From positions 1 to 23,740 of the forward strand of contig CAYYGL010000064.1 of the NCBI GenBank assembly GCA_964471235.1: 23,740 bases of DNA, written 5' to 3'. Origin of the DNA: CAYYGL01 sp964471235 (GTDB lineage Bacteria; Calditrichota; Calditrichia; RBG-13-44-9; J075). A model generated the notes under the pieces. The model did not search any database and had not been told where the DNA came from. It saw nothing but the letters and a program-made list of their open reading frames with translations. The position numbers and the translations under genes were made by a program. The first letter of the stretch is position 1. Each line of letters begins with the position of its first letter. This document shows, piece after piece, positions 8,044 through 15,091 of the stretch.

Positions 8044-8928
8044 TCAATACGCATATTTTTCCGGGTGCTTCAGCAGGTCAATTTCGTATTCGGCGCGCTG
8101 TTTCCAGTTGCGGTCTTTGCTGGCAGCCGTATAATACAGAATTGCCTGCCGGGTGTTCTTCCTCAACTTATAAATTTCTCCCAACCCGAAATTAGCGCCG
8201 GCCTTCACAACACTCTTTTTGGCGTAGGAAAGACAGTTCTTATATGCCTTCTCGGCTTCGGCATACTTTTTTAATTTAAAGTATGCATCGCCCAGACGGA
8301 GGTAATTATCCCCTTTCAAAGAACGTCTGCGGTGATATTGAATTGCTTTCTGAAGGGCTCCAATCGCTTTGGTGTATTCGCCCAATTCATAATAAGAAAT
8401 TCCCAGACCCTGCCAGGCTTGAGCAAATTTCCCGTTTTGTTCCGTGGCAATCTTGAAATTTTCGGCAGCTTTATTGTAATTCTTTTGGCGACGGTAAATT
8501 TCTCCCAATCCCCAATACGCCTTGGCATTCGTCTTGTCAATGTTTAAGGCCGCCTTATAGCTGTTCATCGCTTCGTTGTATTTCTGCTGAATCATCTGCA
8601 CATAACCAAGGGCGGTATAGGCTTTCACCAGTTGACCATCTTTTTTAATCGCAGTTTGATAAGCTTTTTCCGCATCCACATAGTCCCGTTTCTTTTTATA
8701 GACATTTCCAATCCAGTAATACGCAGTTGCAAAACTGGGGTCTTTCTGTACAGAGGCTTGATAATTTTCCAACGCCTTGTCGTAGTTTCCCTGGCGATAA
8801 TATTTGTTGCCAGCATTAAATAGTTTCTTTGCCTCGTTGGCTGCCTCCTGTGCTGCATCCTGGGCAAAAGCAGCGGTGATAAATCCAATCAGCAGGGCTA
8901 ACATAACAATGGGACGACCTAACTTCAT
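8044..8928 (-). CDS. Secreted tetratricopeptide repeat protein
   Basis: This 294-residue protein begins with a signal peptide of about 22 residues (hydrophobic MLALLIGFITAAFA then a QDAA junction), so it should be exported to the periplasm or outer surface. About six to seven TPR units follow. Examples are YYRQGNYDKALENYQASVQK, then units with YVDAEKAYQTAIKK, YNEAMNSYKAALNI, YNKAAENFKIATEQ, YTKAIGALQKAIQY and YAEAEKAYKNCLSY. TPR arrays mediate protein-protein contacts; no catalytic domain is present and the partner is unknown. The ATG at 8928 is preferred over a TTG three bases earlier because AGGAGG lies six bases upstream of the ATG. A promoter candidate is just upstream and an intrinsic terminator just downstream, so it is probably monocistronic. 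Confidence 0.9.
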   Translation of the reverse strand: MKLGRPIVMLALLIGFITAAFAQDAAQEAANEAKKLFNAGNKYYRQGNYDKALENYQASVQKDPSFATAYYWIGNVYKKKRDYVDAEKAYQTAIKKDGQLVKAYTALGYVQMIQQKYNEAMNSYKAALNIDKTNAKAYWGLGEIYRRQKNYNKAAENFKIATEQNGKFAQAWQGLGISYYELGEYTKAIGALQKAIQYHRRRSLKGDNYLRLGDAYFKLKKYAEAEKAYKNCLSYAKKSVVKAGANFGLGEIYKLRKNTRQAILYYTAASKDRNWKQRAEYEIDLLKHPEKYAY

Positions 8929-8954
8929 CAAATTCCTCCTTAAGCTAAATCCAA

Positions 8955-8982
8955 CTTATAAGACGGTTACATACTACCTCAA
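8955..8982 (-). promoter_or_regulatory. Candidate sigma-70-type promoter of the TPR gene
   Basis: On the minus strand TTGAGG (8977-8982, 4 of 6) is followed after 16 bases by TATAAG (8955-8960, 5 of 6). It lies 27 bases before the ATG of the TPR gene. The rest of the 192 bases between efp and this gene shows nothing else clear. Confidence 0.45.
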
Positions 8983-9123
8983 AATTAAACGTATCGACTC
9001 CACATAAGGTCGATAAACAATGGAATGAAACGTGAACTCTCTTCCAATTTGTCGTAACTTCACCCATTCCATCTGAATATAATAACATGCCGTATCTGTT
9101 GAAGTTCCGTAACCCTTCTCACT

Positions 9124-9690
9124 TCATTTGCTAACCCGGTCCAGGTATTTGCCGTCTCGGGTATCAATGCGAATGATTTCCCCGGTCTCAATAAAAGGCG
9201 GTATTTGCACCACCAGCCCGGTTTCCAGGGTTGCCGGTTTGTAGGAACTGGTCGCCGTGGCGCCGCGAATATTGGGTTCGGTCTCCACAACCTTTAGTTC
9301 CACCGATGCCGGCAGTTCAATGCCAATCGGATTGCCCTCGTGAAATTGAATTTGCACCACGGTTTCCGGCAGCAGGTAGAGCACATCATCTCCCAACATT
9401 TCCCGGGTGATATGAAGTTGCTCGTATGTTTCCAGGTCCATAAAATAATACATATCCCCGTCTTGATAGAGGTATTGGAACTCTTTGGTAATCAGGGTTG
9501 CTTTTTCAACCGATTCATCGGGGCGAAAGCGGCTTTCGGCGCGGGTGCCGTCGGAGAGCCGTTTCATTTTGATTTGCATGAGCGCCTGTCCCTTGCCGGG
9601 GGTCACGTGGGTTGCTTCTGTCACCCGATATAAGTCATTCTTAAATTCGATGACGTTGCCTTTCCGAATTTGAATGGCTTTGATTTTCAT
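9124..9690 (-). CDS. efp: Elongation factor P
   Basis: This 188-residue protein has the normal EF-P length and three beta-barrel domains. It enters the ribosome next to the P-site tRNA and relieves stalling at polyproline. Lys33 in TPGKGQA is at the modified position (Lys34 in E. coli), so lysine-type modification is possible; no modifying enzyme (EpmA/EpmB, YmfI) is in the window. The C-terminal domain shows the family signature ETGEIIRIDTRDGKYLDR. The start has AGGAG at 9701-9705, 10 bases upstream. A promoter with a perfect TTGACA lies just upstream, so it is probably transcribed alone. Confidence 0.96.
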   Translation of the reverse strand: MKIKAIQIRKGNVIEFKNDLYRVTEATHVTPGKGQALMQIKMKRLSDGTRAESRFRPDESVEKATLITKEFQYLYQDGDMYYFMDLETYEQLHITREMLGDDVLYLLPETVVQIQFHEGNPIGIELPASVELKVVETEPNIRGATATSSYKPATLETGLVVQIPPFIETGEIIRIDTRDGKYLDRVSK

Positions 9691-9709
9691 AAAGAATATA
9701 CTCCTCTTA

Positions 9710-9737
9710 ATTTCAGCGGGGTGAATTTAAATGTCAA
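9710..9737 (-). promoter_or_regulatory. Candidate sigma-70-type promoter of efp
   Basis: On the minus strand a perfect -35 TTGACA (9732-9737) precedes a -10-like TGAAAT (9710-9715, 4 of 6) by 16 bases. It ends 19 bases before the efp ATG at 9690. Confidence 0.55.
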
Positions 9738-9802
9738 GGGCAAAAAATGCAATCGCTTTGTGAAATATAATGGGGTTTTCCGGCGTTTGCTTTATCGAAG
9801 GA

Positions 9803-9836
9803 AAAACCACCCTGAAATTATGAAACGGGTGGTTTT
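9803..9836. terminator. Possible bidirectional terminator hairpin
   Basis: AAAACCACCC (9803-9812) and GGGTGGTTTT (9827-9836) make a perfect 10-bp stem with a 14-base loop. T-runs follow on both strands: five T on the minus strand and four on the plus strand. It could back up termination behind the transposase gene. The rest of 9691-9986 has no gene. Confidence 0.4.
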
Positions 9837-9952
9837 GAGGTGCAAAAGGGAGATGAAGGGGAAAAGTAAATGTGCAGTAGGGGTGCCAGGGAGTGAGCCT
9901 TCGGCTGAGAGGTGGAAGCATTCTGAAAGGATGCTGAGTGTTGGAGTTGTGG

Positions 9953-9973
9953 AAAAAAACTGCGGAGCAGTTT
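9953..9973 (-). terminator. Intrinsic terminator, or REP-like hairpin, after the transposase
   Basis: On the minus strand AAACTGC-TCC-GCAGTTT is a perfect 7-bp stem with a 3-base loop, followed directly by more T residues (seven T in total, ending at 9953). It starts 13 bases after the transposase stop codon. It has a good terminator form. Short palindromes flanking RAYT genes are often REP units, so both readings are possible. Confidence 0.55.
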
Positions 9974-9986
9974 CAAAAACGCCATT

Positions 9987-10604
9987 TTATTTACCAAATT
10001 CGCGGTCTTGGAGCCACTGTCGAGGATTATCAATAATATATTGGCGTATGGCATTCAATTCTTGTTGATCGCGAATGATGCGTTCGTAATAATTCCGTTG
10101 CCATACCCGTGCGCCCGGGGTTCGGCGTATCCCGTTAATGCGTCGGGTGGAAATGGATTTGAAATTCCCGATGAGGGCACCCAATGAACCGGACGGGGCG
10201 CCGGTGGGACGTTGGGGCGAGGCATTCCCGGGAAAATTTTGTGGATTTTGTAAATGGCAATAATTATGAGGAATTCCAATGCATGTTTCATCTTGTGAAT
10301 GCCTCGCCCCTACGGTTTTATTGCCGGTTTTATCCCTCACGATCCATATAATGCCGTGGAAATGGTTGGGCATCACCACATATTCATCTAACCGAATGTG
10401 GCGAAAATGGTGCGGTAATCGACGCCATATCATGTCCACAATATTACCAAAACGGGATAATTGCATGCGACCGTCTATAATTTTGCCGAACAACGGCATG
10501 CGGTCCTGGGTAACCAGGGTAACAAAATAAGCACCGGGTTGGGTGTAATTGTAACCGCGTAATCGGATGGAACGACGATGATGTTTCTCGGGATCGTATT
10601 TCAT
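9987..10604 (-). CDS. REP-associated tyrosine transposase (RAYT, Y1_Tnp family)
   Basis: This 205-residue HUH-type single-strand nuclease belongs to the IS200-like/RAYT group. The N-terminal strand GAYFVTLVTQDR and the metal-binding H81-F-H83 in EYVVMPNHFHGIIWIV are present. A helix with VWQRNYYERIIRDQQELNAI precedes QYIIDNP, where Tyr189 is the likely nucleophile (Tyr172/Tyr173 are alternatives). Family members cleave and rejoin REP palindromes and are usually single-copy domesticated genes. The gene is intact. Unusually, residues about 97-131, a low-complexity linker, are encoded by DNA carrying a 14-bp inverted repeat. There is no strong Shine-Dalgarno at the ATG. A terminator-like hairpin follows the stop. 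No IS ends or target duplications were seen. Confidence 0.9.
   Translation of the reverse strand: MKYDPEKHHRRSIRLRGYNYTQPGAYFVTLVTQDRMPLFGKIIDGRMQLSRFGNIVDMIWRRLPHHFRHIRLDEYVVMPNHFHGIIWIVRDKTGNKTVGARHSQDETCIGIPHNYCHLQNPQNFPGNASPQRPTGAPSGSLGALIGNFKSISTRRINGIRRTPGARVWQRNYYERIIRDQQELNAIRQYIIDNPRQWLQDREFGK
10214..10310. repeat. 14-bp inverted repeat inside the RAYT gene
   Basis: GGGGCGAGGCATTC (10214-10227) and its exact reverse complement GAATGCCTCGCCCC (10297-10310) are 69 bases apart. Extending outward by three bases gives 16 of 17 matches (GTTGGGG against GTAGGGG). In the coding frame the arms encode VGARHS and GNASPQ in a variable linker between the HUH core and the conserved GSLGALIGNFKS block. 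It is probably a captured REP-like unit. Confidence 0.65.
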
Positions 10605-11022
10605 GGTGGTTATCCATTGTAAAGCCTAATAGCCTATGGTGAGCCATCGCTCTGTAATAGTCTATACCCCCTCGATTTCTCTGTATTCTCGATGCTTTTT
10701 TGGCGAATAATTCAGGATTAAAAAAAACACATCCCAAAAACTGTTGAACAAGCTTTCACCTCTGAAAACACACCCCTTCACCTTCCATCGCTCAGAAATT
10801 CCCATTCCTGAGCGATAAACCATCCTTCCCAATATCCTATACCTTTTCATTAAGTAGAAAGGGCGGAACACAAGAAGCTTCTTAAATCTCTTCCTCTTAG
10901 AAGGAGAAAAACGGGTAGATTTCTCCCTCTTTGGAGGATAATATCATTTATTCTTTTTCGGTTACTCTTATTTGGTTGCCGGGTGTTTCGCTAAGCATTT
11001 GTGTTTTTTAGGACTCCATGAA
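10605..11022. other. AT-rich intergenic region with a hairpin, no gene seen
   Basis: These 418 bases between the transposase and the PIN gene hold no convincing gene. ATCGCTCAG (10787-10795) and CTGAGCGAT (10808-10816) form a perfect 9-bp hairpin with a 12-base loop. The stretch at 10620-10670 contains degenerate AGCCTAATAGCCTA-type repeats, similar to those upstream of rpsU. One minus-strand frame of 69 codons here looks like translated repeat rather than protein. Confidence 0.4.
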
Positions 11023-11520
11023 CTATCCTTCTTTTATCTTGAATCGCGCTTTTTGTGATAAATCAGTTGTCACTTTCTGAAGGTCTTTCTGGCTAATGAT
11101 ACCGTTTCGAAGTGCCCGTTGCAGCACGTCATAGGTGGTGATAACCGCTATTCCCAGCTCCCTGGCTGCCCGGATGGCAGCTTTATCATCCATCAGGCAA
11201 GCTAACTGTCTTACCCCGGCAATTGCCAGCACTGTGCCTTCCGCCCCTTGGCGAATTGCCCTATATTTGGTTTTCAATCTTTGCAGTATTGTCACCTCAG
11301 TATCACTCAATACCTCGATGACTTCCAACCAATTCCCCTGTGCTTCCACGACTGCACCAAGCTCATAACCCTTCTCAATTCCTTTTTCAATTTCTACCAT
11401 CACATCATCCGGGGTGAACATACCTTCCGGAAACAGTCTTTCCAATACCCACCACCAGCCGCTTCGGGCAAAATTGGATAATGTGGAGGTGTCGGCAATA
11501 ATCTCAGGTCGTTTGCTCAC
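11023..11520 (-). CDS. PIN-domain protein (DUF3368-like), candidate toxin
   Basis: This 165-residue protein has PIN-type acidic residues in order: Asp10 in IIADTSTLSNF, Glu43 in VMVEIEKG, Glu94 in QGAEGTVLAIA, and Asp111/Asp112 in CLMDDKAAIRAARELGI. It ends with a helix typical of DUF3368 proteins. PIN domains are metal-dependent RNases, and many are VapC-like toxins that cut tRNA or rRNA. The start is GTG at 11520, preceded by a strong GGAGGAGG (11530-11537) with a 9-base spacer inside the end of the upstream gene. The two genes overlap by 17 bases, so translation should be coupled. This makes an operon with the XRE-ImmA protein, the probable antitoxin or regulator. Toxicity is inferred. Confidence 0.82.
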   Translation of the reverse strand: MSKRPEIIADTSTLSNFARSGWWWVLERLFPEGMFTPDDVMVEIEKGIEKGYELGAVVEAQGNWLEVIEVLSDTEVTILQRLKTKYRAIRQGAEGTVLAIAGVRQLACLMDDKAAIRAARELGIAVITTYDVLQRALRNGIISQKDLQKVTTDLSQKARFKIKEG

Positions 11521-12637
11521 TCAAATGAACCTCCTCCAACTCAAATAAAATATCTGTAACTTCCATTTCACTAATGCCTAACACTTCTGCGCAATAACCT
11601 GCACTGATTTTTTCTTTCCACACTGCGGTAATAGCCAGTTCCCACAGGGTACGGGAGGGCATAAAACGTTGCCGGGGCTCCGCCTGATCAAAAAAACGCT
11701 TTTCCAGTTGCCGCAGCTTTTCCGGATTCCAGCGAGTGATTTCTTTTCGGGTAAAGTATTTTAGTTCTATCAGACGATGCAGCAGCGCCTCGAAGCTTAC
11801 CCCAAAGGTTTGCCTTAAGGAAATTAATGACCAGTAATTTAGGTTGCCTTCATATTGGAATTCAATGATACGTTTGAGCGTATCTTCCGGCATCAGAAAA
11901 TGGGCGGCAAAACGGTTAGCAAAGCGTTCCATGAGGTGCAGCTTTGCTAGCGCTCTGCCACTCTCATCAATAACCTCCGGGGCGCTGTATCCTTTACCGG
12001 CATCCTTCAGCAGGTGGGCATATTCATGGGCGATGGTCCAGAGTTGGCGGGTGGGAGCCTCGTTGGCGTTGATTAGGATAAAGCCGCCTAATTCCTGATC
12101 GTATGCCATGGCGCCGGAAAGTTCCCCGCTCTTCATTGGCAACCGAATGATGGCAACCCCCTGCTCCTCTAACAGGTCGCCTAAATTGGGAATCGGATCA
12201 TCATCCAATCCCAGCCGTGCCCGTTCGGAAATGGCGGCATCCCGCGCCTGTTTTTCCAGCAGTTCCGGAGTAAGGGGGTACTGGGGCAGTTCCATCGGAG
12301 AAATTCCCAGCATCCGGCGTAGTTCGGCAATGGCTTCGGCGAGATGCTGAAACCGCACCAGTTGAGCGCGGCTCTCCGGAAAAAGTGACTCTCCCTGCCG
12401 AAGAAGAAAACCAAAGGAATGGCGAGGAGCGCCACTACCGTAAAACCAGCCCGTCGGCACTCCATATACCCGGGAGGCTTTGTGAAGAAAACGCAAGGGA
12501 ATTTGCCGCTTTCCGCTCTCCAGAACGGAAAGGTATTCGCGGCGGATTCCCAGCCGGGCAGCAGCCTCCTCCTGGGTTAACCCGAGTTGGTTGCGGGCTT
12601 CTTTTAATCGCTGGGCAAGTTCCCGGATGGCTTCCAT
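11504..12637 (-). CDS. XRE helix-turn-helix plus ImmA/IrrE metallopeptidase protein
   Basis: This 377-residue protein starts with an XRE/Cro HTH (residues about 5-60, with LGLTQEEAAARLGIRREYLS). After a linker, a COG2856/M78 zinc-peptidase domain has H204-E-Y-A-H208 in LWTIAHEYAHLL. A downstream Glu (about 237) in MERFANRFAAHFLMP is the usual third ligand. ImmA-type proteases cleave partner repressors in some mobile elements and stress systems; many fused HTH-M78 proteins sit in toxin-antitoxin-like pairs. Here it is followed, with a 17-base overlap, by a PIN gene. The ATG at 12637 is preferred over a TTG nine bases upstream. No Shine-Dalgarno is visible and the inferred leader is short, so initiation may be weak or near leaderless. 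It probably autoregulates, judging from repeats in its promoter. Confidence 0.87.
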   Translation of the reverse strand: MEAIRELAQRLKEARNQLGLTQEEAAARLGIRREYLSVLESGKRQIPLRFLHKASRVYGVPTGWFYGSGAPRHSFGFLLRQGESLFPESRAQLVRFQHLAEAIAELRRMLGISPMELPQYPLTPELLEKQARDAAISERARLGLDDDPIPNLGDLLEEQGVAIIRLPMKSGELSGAMAYDQELGGFILINANEAPTRQLWTIAHEYAHLLKDAGKGYSAPEVIDESGRALAKLHLMERFANRFAAHFLMPEDTLKRIIEFQYEGNLNYWSLISLRQTFGVSFEALLHRLIELKYFTRKEITRWNPEKLRQLEKRFFDQAEPRQRFMPSRTLWELAITAVWKEKISAGYCAEVLGISEMEVTDILFELEEVHLSEQTT

Positions 12638-12656
12638 AACAAACAAATAGTTTTAT

Positions 12657-12684
12657 TTTATAGACAATGGTTAATTGTAAACAA
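12657..12684 (-). promoter_or_regulatory. Candidate promoter with direct repeats upstream of the XRE-ImmA gene
   Basis: On the minus strand TTGTTT (12679-12684) lies 16 bases before TATAAA (12657-12662, 5 of 6). The start codon at 12637 is only 19 bases after the -10. A 9-base direct repeat, AAACAAATA on the plus strand, occurs at 12641-12649 and 12679-12687 and brackets the core promoter. This could be the operator for autoregulation. The region is markedly AT-rich. Confidence 0.4.
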
Positions 12685-12773
12685 ATATGATACATTTTTA
12701 GGAAAATCGCAAGTGGAAATTAGCCATAGTAAGTGGCGAATGGTAAATGTGAAGAGAATATGCCACCCACATG

Positions 12774-12811
12774 ATGTTGCCTTTCTGCCGCTCCCGTGCC
12801 ATGGGCAACAT
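12774..12811. repeat. Inverted repeat in the gap before the GNAT-like gene's 3' end
   Basis: ATGTTGCC (12774-12781) and GGCAACAT (12804-12811) form a perfect 8-bp inverted repeat with a 22-base loop. The remaining sequence of 12690-12912 contains GAATCCCTTCGGGGG (12860-12874), with a CCC-TTC-GGG mini-hairpin. It reads as degenerate dispersed repeat rather than gene. No coding region is supported here. Confidence 0.35.
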
Positions 12812-12912
12812 GAGGTAAGTTTTGCGGAGAAAATTACAACCGTCAGATATTGTTCCAACGGAATCCCTTCGGGGGCATCCCTGAGCGATTTGGAGGAGAG
12901 CGATGAACCCCC

Positions 12913-13824
12913 TCATCTTTTCGAATATCCTGATTTCTCCTTTTCCCCCTTCTCTTCCCAGCAAGCCTCATCCAAAACATAGCGGTATTGCTCCTCCGCC
13001 GCTTTCACCCGGGTGGTAAATTCCGGGTGGGAAAAATAAGTGCGGATTTCTTTGCAGAGGGGAACCAGTTGCTGCGAGGTGAACCACTGGAAGGACTGTT
13101 CGTTTTCCCGCACACAGCCCCAGTCAATTGCCCAGGAGACTTTTGCCAGCGAGTGCCGGGAAAGCAAATCCCGGGTAAGGGCAAGTCGTTTCCCCTCGCA
13201 AACCGGGTCAATGAATGAGGCGACCCGGGAGTAGATATGGGCATTGTGAAAATACTGCGGCACGTTGATGATGCCGGCTAAATTGAGTCGTTTGCATGCC
13301 AGGGTAAGCAGGGTCAATACCTCCCGGGACATCCCCAGCCCGGGATATTGCTGCCCGGGAAGTCGGGGCTTCGCTTCGGTAAAGGCAAGCCGCGGGTCCT
13401 GCAGGGCTAACCATTCAATAACCAGGACATCAAAGGAGCGGTTGGCGTAGGGATAATCAAAGTCCGGGGTAAGGGTGAGCACATCCCGTTTCACCACAAT
13501 CTCAGCTAACAGCAGGCTATCCCCTAATTTCTCGATTACCGAATGAATTGCCAGGCGCTGCCGGTAGGGGTCCCGGGTATCCATGGTGATGCGCAGATTA
13601 CCGAATCCGCGCCGCTCCAGTTCTTCCCACACGCCGTATTTTTCCAATCCCCGCTGGATCTGCTCCTTCGAGTAGGTTCCCAAAAACAGCAACGAGGGGC
13701 GATCCTCAACATTCAACCCCAATAAATCCTCTTCGCTGAGATCCAGGGGAGGGGCATCCTCTTTCGCGGTTTTTTGAAAGAGTTTCTGAAAGAGCTCTTT
13801 CTTATCTTTTTTCGCTTTTGCCAT
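12913..13824 (-). CDS. Uncharacterised protein with GNAT-like signatures
   Basis: I do not recognise a named family for this 303-residue protein. It has a Lys-rich N-terminus (residues 1-22), and no signal peptide or membrane segment. The middle carries GNAT acyltransferase-like features. Q159-Y-P-G162-L-G164 fits the (Q/R)xxGx(G/A) acetyl-CoA pyrophosphate motif, and the helix REVLTLLTLACKRLN follows. The strand AGIINVPQYF then precedes NAHIYSRVASFIDP, which resembles GNAT motif B (N..A..LY...GF). The preceding strand FDVLVIEWLALQDP would be the central beta strand. Substrate residues are not identifiable, and an enzyme fold that has lost activity is possible. The start has AGGAG at about 13831-13835, 6 bases upstream of the ATG. 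It lies 319 bases downstream of a deacetylase-like gene on the same strand. Confidence 0.7.
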   Translation of the reverse strand: MAKAKKDKKELFQKLFQKTAKEDAPPLDLSEEDLLGLNVEDRPSLLFLGTYSKEQIQRGLEKYGVWEELERRGFGNLRITMDTRDPYRQRLAIHSVIEKLGDSLLLAEIVVKRDVLTLTPDFDYPYANRSFDVLVIEWLALQDPRLAFTEAKPRLPGQQYPGLGMSREVLTLLTLACKRLNLAGIINVPQYFHNAHIYSRVASFIDPVCEGKRLALTRDLLSRHSLAKVSWAIDWGCVRENEQSFQWFTSQQLVPLCKEIRTYFSHPEFTTRVKAAEEQYRYVLDEACWEEKGEKEKSGYSKR

Positions 13825-13973
13825 TACTTTCTCCTGTGCTTTCGCCGGGGATTGGGGTATCCCGAACGATTCTATTGAAACCCGGAGAACATCCAGGTTC
13901 AGGGTTTACCCCCCCCAACAACCTAACAGCCAACAGCCTAATGCATCACGGCAGAGATAATCCGCCATTCCCC

Positions 13974-14068
13974 GCCTGAAGATAAACCATCAGGCTAAAA
14001 AGTGGAAGACGACTAAAGCCGCCTTTAGACGGGTTTCATCTCTTAGCTGCGGGATTCATTCCGCAGCG
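13974..14068. repeat. Cluster of three short hairpins, candidate composite repeat
   Basis: The 319-base gap 13825-14143 has no gene. It contains GCCTGA/TCAGGC (13974-13979 with 13990-13995), CTAAAG/CTTTAG (14013-14018 with 14023-14028, loop CCGC), and GCTGCGG/CCGCAGC (14046-14052 with 14061-14067). An upstream string CTAACAGCCAACAGCC (13923-13938) matches the motif near rpsU. Three adjacent unrelated stems suggest a dispersed intergenic repeat unit, possibly folded as RNA. There is no T-run. Confidence 0.45.
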
Positions 14069-14143
14069 GCTGAGGTGACAGACTTACTACGCCGAGATGC
14101 ACTAGCGCCCCAATACCAAGACAAACCTGACCGCGCCTGCTGA

Positions 14144-15091
14144 TCAGCCATGCCGCAGCGCCCAGCGGATAAAATTGTAATACACCTTCCAGCTATCTTT
14201 ACCGTAGCCGCCCCCGGCGACAATCGCCAGCGGTCGTTTCCGTTTCCGGATCAGGCGGTAAACAAATTGATCCCGTTTCAACATCCCTTCTTCGGTCAAC
14301 TCAAATTCACCCAGCTCATCCTTGCGGTATGGGTCGCTGCCGGCAATATACACCACCAATTCCGGGTGAAAATTTTGCAGCACCGCCGGCAGACTCTCTT
14401 CCAGAACCGACAGGTATTTCTCATCCCCGGTGTGCAGCGGCAGCACAATATCCAGGTTGTTTTCCTTGTCAATTTCCTCCCAGGTGGCGGCATGGATGGA
14501 ATAAGTGAACACATCAGGATCATGCTGGTAAATCAGCAGGTTGCCATTGCCCTGGTGGTAATCAAGATCGACAATCAGTACCCGGTTTACCTTCCCGGTG
14601 CGCCGTATTTTTTCAATGGCAATTGCCACATCATTGATCAGGCAGAATCCTTCCGCTTTTGCCGGCTGGGCATGGTGATAACCGCCTCCCAGGTTAAATA
14701 CCGGAATCCGGTGATGCACGGTGTAATCCACCGCCAGAACGGTTCCCCCGGTAATGTAGCGAAAATATTCGAAAATATACTCATCCCAGGGATTGACATA
14801 ATCCAGCATCAACAACTGCCCGACCACCATAGGGCTTTTCAGGGAATCCAGGTACGTCTTTTTGTGCACCAGCAGAATGTCTTCATCGCTTACCCGTTCG
14901 CCTTTCAGCAAATCTTTTCGCCGCAGCAAGCCTTCTTCAATCAAGCGGTCACGGATTTTTTTAAACTTCATCACATCGAAGGCACGATGCGCATCCCGGG
15001 TGTGGACCGAGGTGATATACTCGCTGCGATAGACCACCCGGCAGCGTTTTTTACGCAGGGGCAAGAAGGGATTGAGCTTCACTCCGGGCAT
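14144..15091 (-). CDS. Histone deacetylase-like amidohydrolase (class IV-like)
   Basis: This 315-residue zinc hydrolase of the arginase/deacetylase fold should remove acetyl or similar groups from lysines or small amines. All active-site parts are visible: His139-His140 in LGGGYHHAQPAKAEGFCLIN, and zinc ligands Asp177 and His179 in VDLDYHQGNG. The third zinc ligand is Asp253 in AGSDPYRKDELG, and the catalytic Tyr296 is in AGGGY. The frame extends to 15205, but the extra 38 residues are low complexity and come from repetitive DNA. The ATG at 15091 has AGGAAGG just upstream and is preferred. Bacterial relatives include AcuC, which controls acetyl-CoA synthetase acetylation. It is the promoter-proximal neighbour of the GNAT-like gene on the same strand, 319 bases apart. 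Confidence 0.93.
   Translation of the reverse strand: MPGVKLNPFLPLRKKRCRVVYRSEYITSVHTRDAHRAFDVMKFKKIRDRLIEEGLLRRKDLLKGERVSDEDILLVHKKTYLDSLKSPMVVGQLLMLDYVNPWDEYIFEYFRYITGGTVLAVDYTVHHRIPVFNLGGGYHHAQPAKAEGFCLINDVAIAIEKIRRTGKVNRVLIVDLDYHQGNGNLLIYQHDPDVFTYSIHAATWEEIDKENNLDIVLPLHTGDEKYLSVLEESLPAVLQNFHPELVVYIAGSDPYRKDELGEFELTEEGMLKRDQFVYRLIRKRKRPLAIVAGGGYGKDSWKVYYNFIRWALRHG

Noticed and set aside
9670..10068. 132-codon plus-strand frame across the efp upstream region and the end of the transposase gene
   Set aside because: It covers the efp promoter and two terminator-like hairpins, and the translation is Lys/Arg-rich without domain features.
10662..10871. 69-codon minus-strand frame before the PIN gene
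   Set aside because: Its C-terminal KKHREYREI-type text is typical of translated repeat DNA, and there is no Shine-Dalgarno.
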